A DNA stretch of 16,617 nt from Echinostoma caproni (taxonomy: Eukaryota > Platyhelminthes > Trematoda > Plagiorchiida > Echinostomatidae): positions 1 through 16,617 of the forward strand of contig UZAN01000081.1 of assembly GCA_900618425.1 (NCBI GenBank). Direction: 5' to 3'. The notes below the pieces were generated by a model. The model saw nothing but the letters and a program-made list of their open reading frames with translations, ran no database searches and had not been told where the DNA came from. Made by a program: the position numbers and the translations under genes. Shown here in pieces: positions 1 to 9,054 of the stretch (position 1 is the stretch's first letter; every line of letters begins with the position of its first letter).

Positions 1-1479
1 CAGCTCGTTCAGAGCCAGTCCAATGAAGAATCAATGCTATGATTCGATGTTTTGTAAGTGAGTAAGATGCTAACTAACAGCAATAAACGTGACCTGATGG
101 TCCTGTCCAGTCATTCACATACTACTCATTATTAAATATATATATATATATCAATTGGATTGTCACAGTTCGACGAACGCACTTGACTTTCACATTCACT
201 AACCATGCTCATGGGATCTTACTCTGTTGGAGGGCAGGTATGGGTTTTATCCGTTTCGGAGTTAATTTATTAGACAGATGATCAATTCGTTTTTTTTCTC
301 AGAGTAACACAGGAAGACGGTAAACCGGGCATGGTATTCGTGAACATCCAATTGGCTCATTCAAACAAAACAATCTAAATTATTGTAGCAACTTGCCTAA
401 GATTTAGTCATCAATCGTGGGAGAGGCCTTAACCAAACCCGAAGATTCGCCTTTCTGTAGTCCTGATGGTAACAAAAACGCATACAGTGGCGCTGAGGGC
501 CCGTTGGCATCTTTGTCGACTATTGCACACAAATTTCAACCTCTAATGAAAATTTAATAGCACCGAATTTGAATGTCACATTTCATGTTATTGTGGGAAT
601 TAAATGGAATATATGCGCTTCTTTCTGACTTCCACAGGCAAATAATTTATGAATCGAAGTGTTTCAATATCGTTTTATTACCCCTCGGATTATAATCAAT
701 TTCGGTCATCTGGATACTTTATTAGAACGAGAATTTCAGCTAGTCGCAAATTCATTTGATAACTGCGCGCTAAATTTTCTTCGGCCATCGTGTATTAGTC
801 TAAGGCCAACACAAATCAGCCGTTTTCCCAATCACCAGAAGCTACCGTGTGCATCCTGCCTAGGTCACGTGAACAGTCGTAACTGCATCGTGATTTTCCG
901 AAAATTAATGATCACAGGTGTGGGAAAAACAAGAGTAATATTGATTAATTCATGAGAAATCGATATAGAAAGCATTTTCTTTTTCGAATAAACTGTAAAT
1001 AAATTAGCTTTGGTTTGAGAAACGTTGTCCTCGAGATATTTATGCTCTGGGAAAACCCTAAAGTAGGAAAATAGAGCGGACCTTAGTTTCTCGGAAGTTA
1101 CTAATTTTCTGGTGCACTTTTGCTTGTATTACACTAATTTCCCAGTCCACTGGGCATTCATTGAAGGTCAGGGTATGATAAATCAGCTGACTCCTAAGGT
1201 AAGGTTCCCCCGGCTATGTACGGTCTGGTCATGTGATATGAAAAAGCGAAGCTGCGCCGAGATGGAACGAACTTAACACCACATTGGTCAATCACCGACC
1301 GATTGTTTGTGGTGTGTACACACGCACGCGCGCAATCAAAGAAGAATTCACTTGCCTGCCGTCACATGAGGAATGGTACACAAAAAACTGAAATTGCTGA
1401 GTCACTTAAATCACATGAAGTAGCTTACAACCCAAGATTAGGAAAAATTTATCTGCCAACCTGCCTCTGTTGATAACTG
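1..1479. other. Gene-free stretch, anonymous
   Basis: No reading frame here resembles a known protein. The longest open stretch, 659-955 on the plus strand, starts at a GTG and shows no recognisable motif. Visible items are an AT microsatellite at 136-151, and a pyrimidine-rich tract ending in AG at 301-302 that looks like a 3' splice site. A GT-rich to CG-rich patch near 1305-1335 reads as alternating purine and pyrimidine. I see nothing else that can be supported. Confidence 0.6.
136..151. repeat. (AT)8 microsatellite
   Basis: Eight perfect AT dinucleotides. It is short and flanked by AT-rich sequence, and has no visible link to a gene. Confidence 0.9.
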
Positions 1480-1860
1480 CGGGCGTTAGATAAGGGACAG
1501 TAAGAATCCTGGTTAAATTTATGCGAGATTCAATGTGTCAGAATTCAGGGCACACGGAGAGATTGGAACAACAGTCCCTTGGAGGCCATCGGTTTCTCGA
1601 AGCTTTAAAGCAGCACCAGAGGTCGCCAATTCGAAGGACGTGGTAAATACACCAAAAGCTCAGACATCGACTACTCTTCGTTCGGTCTACATGAACCCGG
1701 GAAATTAAAGCATCACTGTTCAGCCAATCTCCTGCTATGTTGCACCCATGAGGAGTCATATCACAGTCCCACTTTTCAGTAAATCTGAACCAACCATGCA
1801 CGTGACAACGTTGTTCCTGATTAGGCAGTTACCCCTCGGTATGTCGCAGGTCCTGATGCT
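1480..1860 (-). pseudogene. Broken protein-kinase catalytic domain fragment (tyrosine-kinase-like)
   Basis: Conserved kinase landmarks follow in the right order on the minus strand but in different frames. The catalytic loop reads H-Q-D at 1850-1858. A second GAC at 1843-1845 is followed after exactly four codons by N-C-L-I (1819-1830), the D-x4-N spacing of HRDLxxRN. An R-N-N-V-V strand follows. The activation-segment end reads D-W-L-N-S-D-A-L (1706-1729), matching the W-M-x-P-E-A-L type of tyrosine kinases. After another frame change comes V-D-V-stop-A-F-G-V (1648-1671), matching DVWAFGV of subdomain IX with the Trp codon now TGA at 1660-1662. Then come F-E-L-A-T-S-G, a P-I-S-P-C stretch and R-P at 1480-1485, as in subdomains X-XI. 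The N-lobe (glycine loop, VAIK lysine) was not found. The two frame changes and several stops make it a pseudogene. RYK or PTK7-like receptors are the closest pattern I know, but family assignment is weak. An exon with unrecognised introns is less likely, since the breaks fall inside motifs. Confidence 0.55.
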
Positions 1861-2353
1861 TACTCACTTGGTAGTGGACCGATTTACGGTCATGCACATA
1901 TATTGATCGGTTTCAGTATGTAACGACACCAACAAAAATGAACGAGTGAACGGATGTCTATATGCACTATGATATTCATTTTTTCACGAGAAAAGCATGA
2001 ATATATTGCACAGCAAACAATGGAGGCATCAATGCACTACCTAAACCCAGTAACAGATAGGTCACTTGTTTTTGATCACGTGATTCCTTTTGAATGCTGT
2101 TTCGACAATAAGTTGAACCCCAACGAAAGGTTAGTAGTTTTGGGAATAAATACAGGTACTGATCGAACTCGATCAATATGACCCTTATTCAGCAGGAGAA
2201 TTTCACTTTCCCTTATCATACGTGTGCATCACTATAGCTATGAGTGAAGAGTATTTATTCAGAACTTTATCTCTCAATTTTCTTAGTTCACTTGTATAAT
2301 ATCAGGGTGTGGTAGGCATTAGCGGAAACTGGCAAATGTTGTTGAACAGTCAA
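1861..2353. other. Gene-free stretch
   Basis: A 75-codon ATG frame on the plus strand (1954-2181) and a 66-codon frame opposite it show no recognisable domain and no support from context. The region could hold the missing N-terminal part of the kinase relic, but I could not read one. A small 5-bp hairpin (2341-2354) sits directly before the larger hairpin that follows. Confidence 0.5.
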
Positions 2354-2399
2354 CTTGGTGAACTCCATGCGAAACCGATTGCCTCCGGTGTTCACCAAG
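2354..2399. repeat. Hairpin-forming inverted repeat with nested stem
   Basis: The arms CTTGGTGAAC (2354-2363) and GTTCACCAAG (2390-2399) are perfect reverse complements. Inside, ACCG and CGGT form a second four-base stem that abuts the outer arm on its 3' side. The spacer is 26 bases. This is the most regular small hairpin I noticed in the window. It is short for a microRNA precursor or a MITE, so it may be chance or part of a decayed element. Confidence 0.75.
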
Positions 2400-3117
2400 G
2401 AAGAAGGGCCAACAGAACATGGACGAGATGAAAGTATAATACCTGTATCAAGTCTATGAATCAATTTTATAAATAAATGCTATTTACCTTTCTTATTATG
2501 GCATTGTTAGTTTACAACAGCAACCGTCATCAAAATCGAGAAATCGTGAATTTTTAATGGCTTTCCGCTAATAGAAGCAAAGACATAAGTGGATATTAGA
2601 TCAGATGTTTTGCGTCGATGAAATTCCGTGAATGAAACTCAAAATACTGAGCGTTGGGAGGAACAAATGTGATGAAAGTTGGGGTGTTGCACGAGTTTCG
2701 TCAATACCTGTATTCCAGCCGAGTTCTCGTGGTACCCAGAATCATATACTACTGATTAACATACACTGTCACAGTTTTTGGAGTTGACTCACTTTTTGAC
2801 TTCCAAATGGGTGCAACAGACCATGGATGAATCCACTCTACAAGTATCCCGTACTATTCCATGCGGTGATCAAAAACTTTCATAATGAATCAATAAAATA
2901 AACTGAGAAATCACGATTATTCATCGCTAAACTATCTTTAAATCTTGTTTAATTAGTTCAGGGAAAATAGCTGGATGGGAATATAGTCGAATGGAGGGCA
3001 ATCCGCTGGCGATCAGGGGTAGAAATACATGATCACCGGATAAAAAACAGTGTCATATGTCAAAATTGGAGATAGAACTCTCAATTTTCTACCATATCTT
3101 ACGATATAGGTATAAAA
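2400..3117. other. Gene-free stretch
   Basis: AT-rich sequence with many stops in all frames. No motif, microsatellite or repeat could be supported. A TATAAAA-like run at 3111-3117 lies just before the ATG at 3118, but such runs are common in AT-rich DNA. Confidence 0.5.
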
Positions 3118-3462
3118 ATGAAGATTTTTATTTTGGATGATTCCGAGGTGACTGAAGAAGTCGATAAGTAATTGTCATTGGCGAGTAGAGAATTTACAGA
3201 ATATGAAGAATGTGAAGAGTTTAACTACATTCGATCTGTTTGCATGAAGAGGTATAAAGTGGAATCTGAAACAGATAGTATGTACAGGGCGTTAAATCAG
3301 ATTTTTGAAGAAGGAATGCATCGATATCGTACCTCATCAGCACACTTCAACTCGCATGCGGTGAAAGGACAGACTAAGAAATGGAACTCAAAGCTGAGCA
3401 CAAGTCAAGAAAACATCGATGTAATTCAACGGAGTCCTTTTAAAGATTCGCCGATTAAATAA
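3118..3462 (+). pseudogene. Acidic hypothetical reading frame with one internal stop
   Basis: An ATG at 3118 opens 17 codons (acidic, ending E-E-V-D-K), then TAA at 3169-3171, then 96 more open codons in the same frame to a TAA at 3460-3462. The first half is rich in Glu (for example E-Y-E-E-C-E-E-F) and the second half is basic with Lys, Ser and Gln. I do not recognise the protein. Continuation of the frame past a single stop and the biased composition hint at a decayed gene or exon, but chance is quite possible. No splice sites, signal peptide or membrane segment are clear. A SINE-like repeat begins immediately after the last stop. Confidence 0.2.
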
Positions 3463-3630
3463 ATGAAGATAGAGACCACTTCCAGCACAAATCTGTCCGA
3501 CTTGTGAGTCATAGGGAGTCAACTCGATTCGCGGTTCGAGTACCTTTAGGGATGCGACAATAATACACACTGATGATGAGTCTCGACAAGTACGAAACAG
3601 CTCTCCAGTGCTCTCTGTCGACTTTTAGAA
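3463..3630 (+). repeat. SINE-like repeat, copy A
   Basis: It begins ATGAAGAT-AGAGACCA, contains a pol III B-box-like GGTTCGAG at 3533, then a TAC-TTTAG stretch and CTGATGAT at 3570, and ends near CTTTTAGAA. Copy B, about 200 bases further on in the same orientation, shares these blocks in the same order. The distance from GGTTCGA to CTGATGAT is 37 bases here and 36 in copy B. I infer a tRNA-derived short element. No clear A box, poly-A tail or target-site duplication is visible. Confidence 0.5.
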
Positions 3631-3670
3631 AAGTCCTTTATCAATCAAAAGTTTATTCAAAGTTGTATAG

Positions 3671-3816
3671 ATGAAGATGAAGACCATTGATGAACTCGTC
3701 GCATTACTGACCCCTTGTATCCGGGTTCGAATTCAAGTACGTTTAGTTGCTAAGCTTTGCTGATGATCACCGAAAAGTTGCATAAACACGGCTATACAAT
3801 AGAGGCTTTTCTGAAG
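3671..3816 (+). repeat. SINE-like repeat, copy B
   Basis: The second, more diverged copy of the element at 3463-3630. It begins ATGAAGATGAAGACCA and has the B-box-like GGGTTCGAATTC at 3723-3734. This is followed by GTAC-TTTAG, CTGATGAT at 3760, and a CTTTTCTGAAG end. Its B box matches the tRNA T-arm consensus better than that of copy A. The middle differs by several small indels. Confidence 0.5.
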
Positions 3817-3898
3817 TAAATGAAACGTTAACCCCATTATAGATCAGTAGACCTGTCTGGATTCTCACTGAGGTCTTCATTGAAACTGTAATCGTGGA

Positions 3899-4357
3899 TT
3901 AACCAATTCCTTGACAGATGAACGAGTGTGTTGGCAAAAAAAATGCAGTGCCGATGGACAATTGTCTTAGCTTGATGCGATGCAAATAAGACAGAAGTAG
4001 CTCATAATCTCGACCAAAATTTTCATAGCCCCGTGGCAGAATGCAACTACTGATACACTCAGTATTATTCTTCGCTCGTGCACATCGAAAGGTGTAAATC
4101 GAACAATGGAACAAACAAACTAAAATTTTTGGAAACTGTACTTCGAGAGAATAAAAAGCTGGAGGATGGAATATAATAAATTGTGTTACTTGATAACATA
4201 ACCGATGGCTAGATTCTCCATCCAAAGAATACCGGGAAAAATTACAGCACCAGTTTGTTATTTTTTGTACATATTCAGCTACTGATTTTGCGTTATCACT
4301 TAATCGATATTTCAAGGTCAATGCATGCCGCTCATTACGAATTTGAGTGATGAACAC
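3899..4357 (-). CDS. Long open stretch without a start codon, hypothetical
   Basis: The frame is open for 152 codons and is the longest uninterrupted frame outside the LINE. It begins at a GTG, contains no ATG at all, and ends in TAA at 3899-3901. The peptide is Cys- and aromatic-rich and matches no family I know. At this base composition, one open run of this length in the window would be only mildly surprising. It could be an exon, but I see no flanking splice sites I would trust. Treat it as probably non-coding. Confidence 0.1.
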   Translation of the reverse strand: MFITQIRNERHALTLKYRLSDNAKSVAEYVQKITNWCCNFSRYSLDGESSHRLCYQVTQFIIFHPPAFYSLEVQFPKILVCLFHCSIYTFRCARAKNNTECISSCILPRGYENFGRDYELLLSYLHRIKLRQLSIGTAFFLPTHSFICQGIG

Positions 4358-5010
4358 CCATGTTCAGTATGTGTGTTGTGTGTCTATGTGCTTGCGTGCG
4401 TGAGAGTGAACAATAGACTTCCGGATCGGTACGAATCAGTAAGAACAGGCGCCAAAAACACAATAGAAAAAATCGCCGTGCTTCTGTCGGAAACGTTTTT
4501 GTCATTCGGGTGAATTCTGTCACTTGATCGGTTGATGCGTGAGATTTGCTATATCACACCTAGTCCCGATTGATCACATTTTTGGATTTTCAACAGCAAC
4601 AGATACGCGTACCTAATCACATGTTTATCAATTTGACTGTGTTTTCTTGCCGTCCATCAACTGTGCTGACGGATAACAACGGGATCAAGTATTGAAAGGT
4701 AATTGTTACCGTTAAAGCACGTATTGTTAACATATGCGCGGATGGCACACTTTCCAGAAACAGTCACGCTTTCGTTTTGTACGCACCAGTATTGATCGAA
4801 TCTATGACACGTACGGCTAAAATTCGACTGATTTCAAATGTGCGCATATGAACAGCTGGCATTGAAAGTGTCCTCAATAATTCAGTGACACACGTATAGG
4901 AGAGCAGCATAAATCACTTACATTCACACAAACACGCTGAGCATTTCCAGTGTGTATTCATTGGAAGAATAAATTAAGTTGAAATTCGTCAGTTAATCCG
5001 ATGGGAAGGT
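4358..5010. other. Gene-free stretch with degenerate TG-rich patch
   Basis: Positions 4368-4410 are TG-rich and look like an old, degenerated GT microsatellite. Around 4733-4741 and 4842-4850 the 9-mer CATATGCGC and its reverse complement GCGCATATG occur about 100 bases apart, which may be chance. No gene is visible. Confidence 0.5.
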
Positions 5011-5060
5011 GGGTGGTGGTGGTGGTGGTAGTGGTGGTGGTGGTGGTGGTGGTGGTGGTG
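5011..5060. repeat. (GGT)n trinucleotide microsatellite
   Basis: About 16 GGT units on the plus strand with a single imperfect GTA unit near 5029-5031, running into two GAT units. Read as ACC on the minus strand it gives a run of Thr codons, but that frame is otherwise ordinary and not a convincing gene. The G-runs of two could form a weak two-layer quadruplex. Confidence 0.95.
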
Positions 5061-5616
5061 ATGATATTTTCGTCTTGTGGGTCAGCGCATGTTGTCTTGT
5101 AGGTTTTCGTTTGGGATTGCACTAATTTGTTCCACATCACACCCGCTGGGTTTGATGCATCCTTATTCCTTTGGTTGTTCTCTTCAGAAAAAGAGGATAA
5201 ATGTCTAATTTTTCTGTTACACTATAATTGATATCAGAACAAACGGGAAACTGGGTGTAACGGTGCCAGCCTGTCTTCGATGCACACTGTTCCAAAAATA
5301 TCGCCTATCATTTTCCGTAGTTAGAATGAGGGCAACATTTCTGGGAGAATCAAACTATAATTTGTCTGGAATGTACATTAAGCAATCTACATGGTTTGAT
5401 AGATAACATAATTAAAACTACGTTTAACCGCTCAACAATTAATCCTACAAAATCTTGGTTTAATTCAGACAAATTTACGAACATGAATTGATCCTCCTAA
5501 ATGAGTTCGGTGCGCTCGAGTGGTTCCAGACATGCTTATAGATGGTCACTGTTTTTGTGTGGTGACTGACTAAAATAACAATGAATAACCTCTTTCGTCT
5601 CTGTTGTGATTCATCT
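5061..5616. other. Gene-free stretch beside the LINE 3' end
   Basis: No reading frame or repeat could be recognised. It is the flank into which the LINE was inserted, immediately past its hexamer tail. I could not identify a target-site duplication because the LINE's far end is poorly defined. Confidence 0.5.
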
Positions 5617-5634
5617 CAAATTCAAATTCAAATT
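5617..5634 (-). repeat. LINE 3'-terminal hexamer repeat
   Basis: Three perfect CAAATT units on the plus strand, which is AATTTG on the element's strand, follow the LINE 3' UTR. CR1-type elements end in such short repeats, which help the reverse transcriptase prime. This fixes the LINE's 3' end. Confidence 0.8.
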
Positions 5635-5739
5635 TTTATTATGGGTAAATTACAAAGCTGGTGCTTATTTAATCCCATAAGGTCTGTACCCACTGGGTTC
5701 GATTGGTGGTACAAATGAATAGCAAATTCTGACATTCAT

Positions 5740-7737
5740 TCACGGGTACTGAAAATTTAGATGGTTTAATGCTTCATCCAGTCGTAACTTGAATGAATCG
5801 ACCGTTGGTGCATGAACAACTTGAGGTGGAACGGAGCTCCAGGTGTTACAAACTCTGAGGCTGAAAGAATGACGCCTACAGTCGAGCCGGCTTATTTGGA
5901 GCAGAAGTTTAAACGGATGTCCTCGGAGGTGATCATTCCTGGATAGCGTCACTAAAGAACTAGACGGGTGGTTATGTTGATGTAGTATTTGATAAACGAG
6001 GATCATGTCTCCCCGTATTCGACGGTATTCAGGCGAGTAGAGTTCAAGAAGCCGCAGTCTTTCACCGTAGGTCTTAGATTGCAGCCCTTAGACCATTTTG
6101 TTTGCTGTTCTCTGTGGACGTTCAAGAGCCTTTTGGTCGCGAATCAGTCATGGATTCCAAACCTGTATAGCATACTCGGTGTGTGGTCTAACGTATGCTG
6201 ATACTAAACGGAGCAATATGTCTGTTTTGCATGACCCAGGAACACCTTTTAGCAATCCAACGGGTTTTATAGCCTTTGAATACGCTCTTGCGCAATGTGT
6301 GGAACATCCTAGATCCTTATGAATGACAACTCCCGGGTCCTTTTCGTTTGAAAAACGCGGCAATGGCTGAGTTTCAAGTAAGTATGGAAAGCGACCCCTG
6401 TGGCGCACCGATACAACCTTGCATTTTTCAACGTTGAATTCGATGTCATTAATGATGGACCATCGGTAAGCTGCGTCGAGAGTTTCCTGCAAGGTTTTAT
6501 AATCTTCAGCATATTTTACCGTCCTCCATGTTTTAGCGTCATCAGCGAATAATAATGCCCTTTCTCCAAGGATATCTGGTAGGTCGTTTATGAATGCTAA
6601 GAAAAGATACGGACGGAGTACGGATCATCGTGGAACTCCACGGACAGCCTCAATCGGTCCCGACAGAGAACCAATAACTCGAACCGATACGGTACGTTGT
6701 CGAAGAAATTCCTCAATCCAGTCCAGAAGCAGCCCTCGGACACCGTAATTATGGAGCTTTCACAGTAGTATATGGTGGTTAACCCTGTCAAAAGCTTCGG
6801 AGAAGTCTAAATAGACTACGTCTACTGCCTCTTCTGCATCGACCGATTTTGTCCGTTCATCTCGTGCAAGTAACAGATTTGTGGTGCACGAACGTTTCCT
6901 TCGAAACCCGTGTTGGGCAGGGGAAAGTATGCTATGCTTCTCGAAATGATCCATCAGAGATTCAGCAACAATCGATTCCATTCCTTTTGACAAAACAGGA
7001 AGAAGTGTAACTGGACGGTAGTTCACAGGATCACTTCTGCAGCCACCTTTGTAAATAGGCAAAATGATACCGTGTTTCCAGGATTGAGGGATCTTCGTCC
7101 TGTCGAACAGTCTTTGGTATAAATGAGCAATTATTTCAGATATGCAATTTGCCTAGGATGTCAGGGTCCGTGGCCGGATGTTGTCTTCTCCTAGAGATGA
7201 ATTTCGGCGCAGCTCCAATAGTTTGTTTACAACCGTTTCAGATTTGAAGGTGACAGTGGTTAGTTGGGGGTATGGGACACTTGATGGAAGATGCGGAAGT
7301 TGTAATCCACCTTTTTTACCTGCAGTAAATACTTTGTAGAACTGGAGTTTTAGGAATTCGGCTGCTTCAGTAGTAGTAGTAGTAGTGGAAATGCGTCCTG
7401 CATGTCTTAGTGCCGGCATTCCATATTTCACTTTTCTGGTAGCATTGACATGCTTATATAGTAGCTTTGGATTGGCAAAAAATTTACGTGCCAGAGTTTC
7501 TCGAAACATTTGTTTATCCTCTTGCACTAATTTTACATATCCAATGCAATATTGATCAAAAGCAAGAGAATGACTTGTATTCGCATCAGAAGTAACAAGT
7601 ACATCTTGCAATGGCGTTTCACCTACCCCATATTGTATAGTTCTACCAGTGGTAAATGCTATTTGCTCGGATTTAGTCCACTTAAGCTCCTTGGAGATCG
7701 CGTTGAACTGGTATACAACAGACAAACTCCGACTATC
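5740..7737 (-). pseudogene. Decayed LINE ORF2: endonuclease remnant, reverse transcriptase, C-terminal domain
   Basis: One frame runs from about 7737 to a natural TGA at 5740-5742, roughly 665 codons, with no frameshift. It is broken by five stops: TAG 7153-7155, TGA 6760-6762, TGA 6625-6627, TGA 6148-6150 and TAA 6088-6090. Visible parts in order: an endonuclease-end block G-E-T-P-L-Q-D-V-L-V-T-S (near 7585-7620), and a linker with K-L-L-Y-K-H-V-N-A-T-R-K. Reverse transcriptase follows: I-L-P-I-Y-K-G-G, N-Y-R-P-V-T-L-L, Q-H-G-F-R (from 6915), and Y-L-D-F-S-E-A-F-D with the catalytic Asp at 6805-6807. The motif G-V-P-Q-G is spoiled by the stop at 6625 and a Gln-to-Arg change. F-A-D-D is intact at 6538-6549. 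Thumb and C-terminal domain end with N-T-W and S-F-K-L-R-L-D-E. In life the protein nicks target DNA and copies its RNA there. The endonuclease seems internally deleted, since its SDH region is absent. No activity is possible from this copy. Confidence 0.9.
7369..7386. repeat. (AGT)6 microsatellite inside LINE ORF2
   Basis: Six perfect AGT units on the plus strand read as ACT on the element's strand and give a run of Thr in the linker just before the reverse transcriptase. Being a multiple of three, it keeps the frame. It may be native to the family or a later expansion. Confidence 0.9.
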
Positions 7738-7908
7738 CTACATGACTGCAAAGCACAATCGAATTCCGCTTACTTGTATCTGAAACGCTTACCGACCAGT
7801 ATGGTTAGCCGGAACAATGTAACCTTAGGGATCGCGACGGACCGTACAGGATTGATTCACCTCGAATGTTCTTATCATTACAGTATTGCTACCGGTCGAT
7901 AAAATACT

Positions 7909-8142
7909 GTTTTCCATATGGAATTTGCTTGCACGCCTTAGTGTGAGGAAAGGCAGACGGGGAAATCCCCATGGTCACGAGGAACAACTGTTCAGTGACG
8001 GAAACCGGTAACCTAAGCCCCACGGGATGTTGGGTGGTGAACCACATAACGCCCTTCGGGTTCGTTGTGGTATTGAACCGGAAAACCTGTTTAGCACCAA
8101 AGTTATGTGGCGATGTCGGAACTCAAAACTCTGACCATCAGG
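7909..8142 (+). repeat. Unnamed dispersed repeat, copy 1
   Basis: It shares a collinear series of blocks with 9055-9306: GTTTTCCAT at the start, ACGGAAACCG followed by a C-rich stretch (7998-8020), TTCG-TGTG-TATTGA-CCGG (8061-8081), AACCTGT, AGCACCAA, and an AAAACT block near the end. The two best blocks match at 18 of 23 and 18 of 21 positions. Orientation is the same and spacings are similar, so this is homology and not chance. I cannot name the family. The LINE 5' end lies about 170 bases to the left, with nothing recognisable between. Confidence 0.6.
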
Positions 8143-9054
8143 TCCAAAGAACGCCGGTGACAGCGACTAAACCGCTGGCGATTTTCTTCGATCACAATAG
8201 CTTTGAGCTCTACCGACGACCATTGACTATCAACCAGAATGAAACTTAACAAAACGAAGTTGGTCGCAAAATGTGTAAATGCGATCCGGACTCCATCGAT
8301 TGTTTGACACGCCGGTCGGCAATACACTCATTTTTTTCGTCGTAATATCCCGAGTTTGTTTGCCAGCGATTGGTCACGAGCAATTAAAGTTAGGTATCGA
8401 TCAAGTTATCTTTATCATCATCATTGTAGAGCATAATACAGTGAAGCCAACTTCACTGGTCGCTGCCAAACTCATAATGCATACAAGGAAAGTGAGAATG
8501 TGTAAGCAGGACAGGAATTGAGCCTATCTTTTGGACGGGAAAAGAAAGTGAGCCTCTATGGTCAACATACTGAGTACAGTTCAACTGTGCATACGTACTA
8601 TTTCAGGCATTCTGGTTTGGTAAGAAGTAACAGCATTATCGCCATTGATGTCGATTTGCTACCATAACCTTCAGTGTCTCCAACCAATCGATCAAGTCAG
8701 AATGACTAAAACCAGCATGGTCAGCCTTCAGTTCATGGCAGATGTTTTGGCCTTGTTGTAACTCCATAGCGGTGCGTTTCTGCTCCCATGGGGACTCAAA
8801 TCACAATCCTTCAGTTTGGGAGTCAAAGCTCTGAATCTGCACACTTGACTGCCAAATCTGGAGCGTGTGGGCACAGTAATTCAACGAACCAAGTTTTTGG
8901 CCCACGTAAATCTGTAAGCACGCAGTCTGTATGTTGACTGATGAACTCTCAAAAAGTGAATCCGGTTTAACCAAACCCCTCCCCAATCCCGAATACGAAG
9001 ACTTCACAAGAAATAAAATAGAATAATAATACAACTTTAGTCTGACCCGACGTT
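8143..9054. other. Gene-free stretch between two repeat copies
   Basis: Open frames of 70-80 codons occur (for example 8279-8521 plus and 8801-9034 minus), but none shows a domain. The frame at 8279 contains a run of hydrophobic residues (I-I-I-I) from an ATC-rich patch near 8408-8427, which is a low-complexity effect. No other element could be supported. Confidence 0.5.

Larger units (their letters stand above)
5617..7737 (-). mobile_element. 5'-truncated CR1-like non-LTR retrotransposon (LINE)
   Basis: About 2.1 kb of a LINE lies in reverse orientation. It holds a remnant of the endonuclease C-terminus, the linker, the whole reverse transcriptase, and the C-terminal domain, followed by a 3' UTR of about 105 bases (5635-5739). 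It ends in a short hexamer repeat at 5617-5634. Lack of poly-A and use of short 3' repeats is typical of the CR1 clade. The C-terminal R-R-H-S-F-S-L-R-V-C-N-T-W block is the signature seen in CR1 and related elements of flatworms. Most of the endonuclease and any ORF1 are missing, as usual for 5'-truncated copies. The 5' limit is uncertain: the frame meets a TAG at 7738-7740 and similarity fades there. The copy is dead because of premature stops. Confidence 0.9.

Noticed and set aside
4733..4850. CATATGCGC and its reverse complement about 100 bases apart
   Set aside because: Nine-base inverted matches at this distance are within chance, and the flanks do not extend the match.
4958..5140. Minus-strand frame with a long Thr run
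   Set aside because: The Thr run comes from the GGT microsatellite, and the flanks have no coding character.
5989..6322. Plus-strand frames of 70-74 codons
   Set aside because: They lie opposite the LINE reverse transcriptase C-terminal part and are antisense shadows.
7552..7902. 116-codon plus-strand frame
   Set aside because: It mostly runs opposite the LINE ORF2 and is a shadow of it. Its peptide shows no domain.
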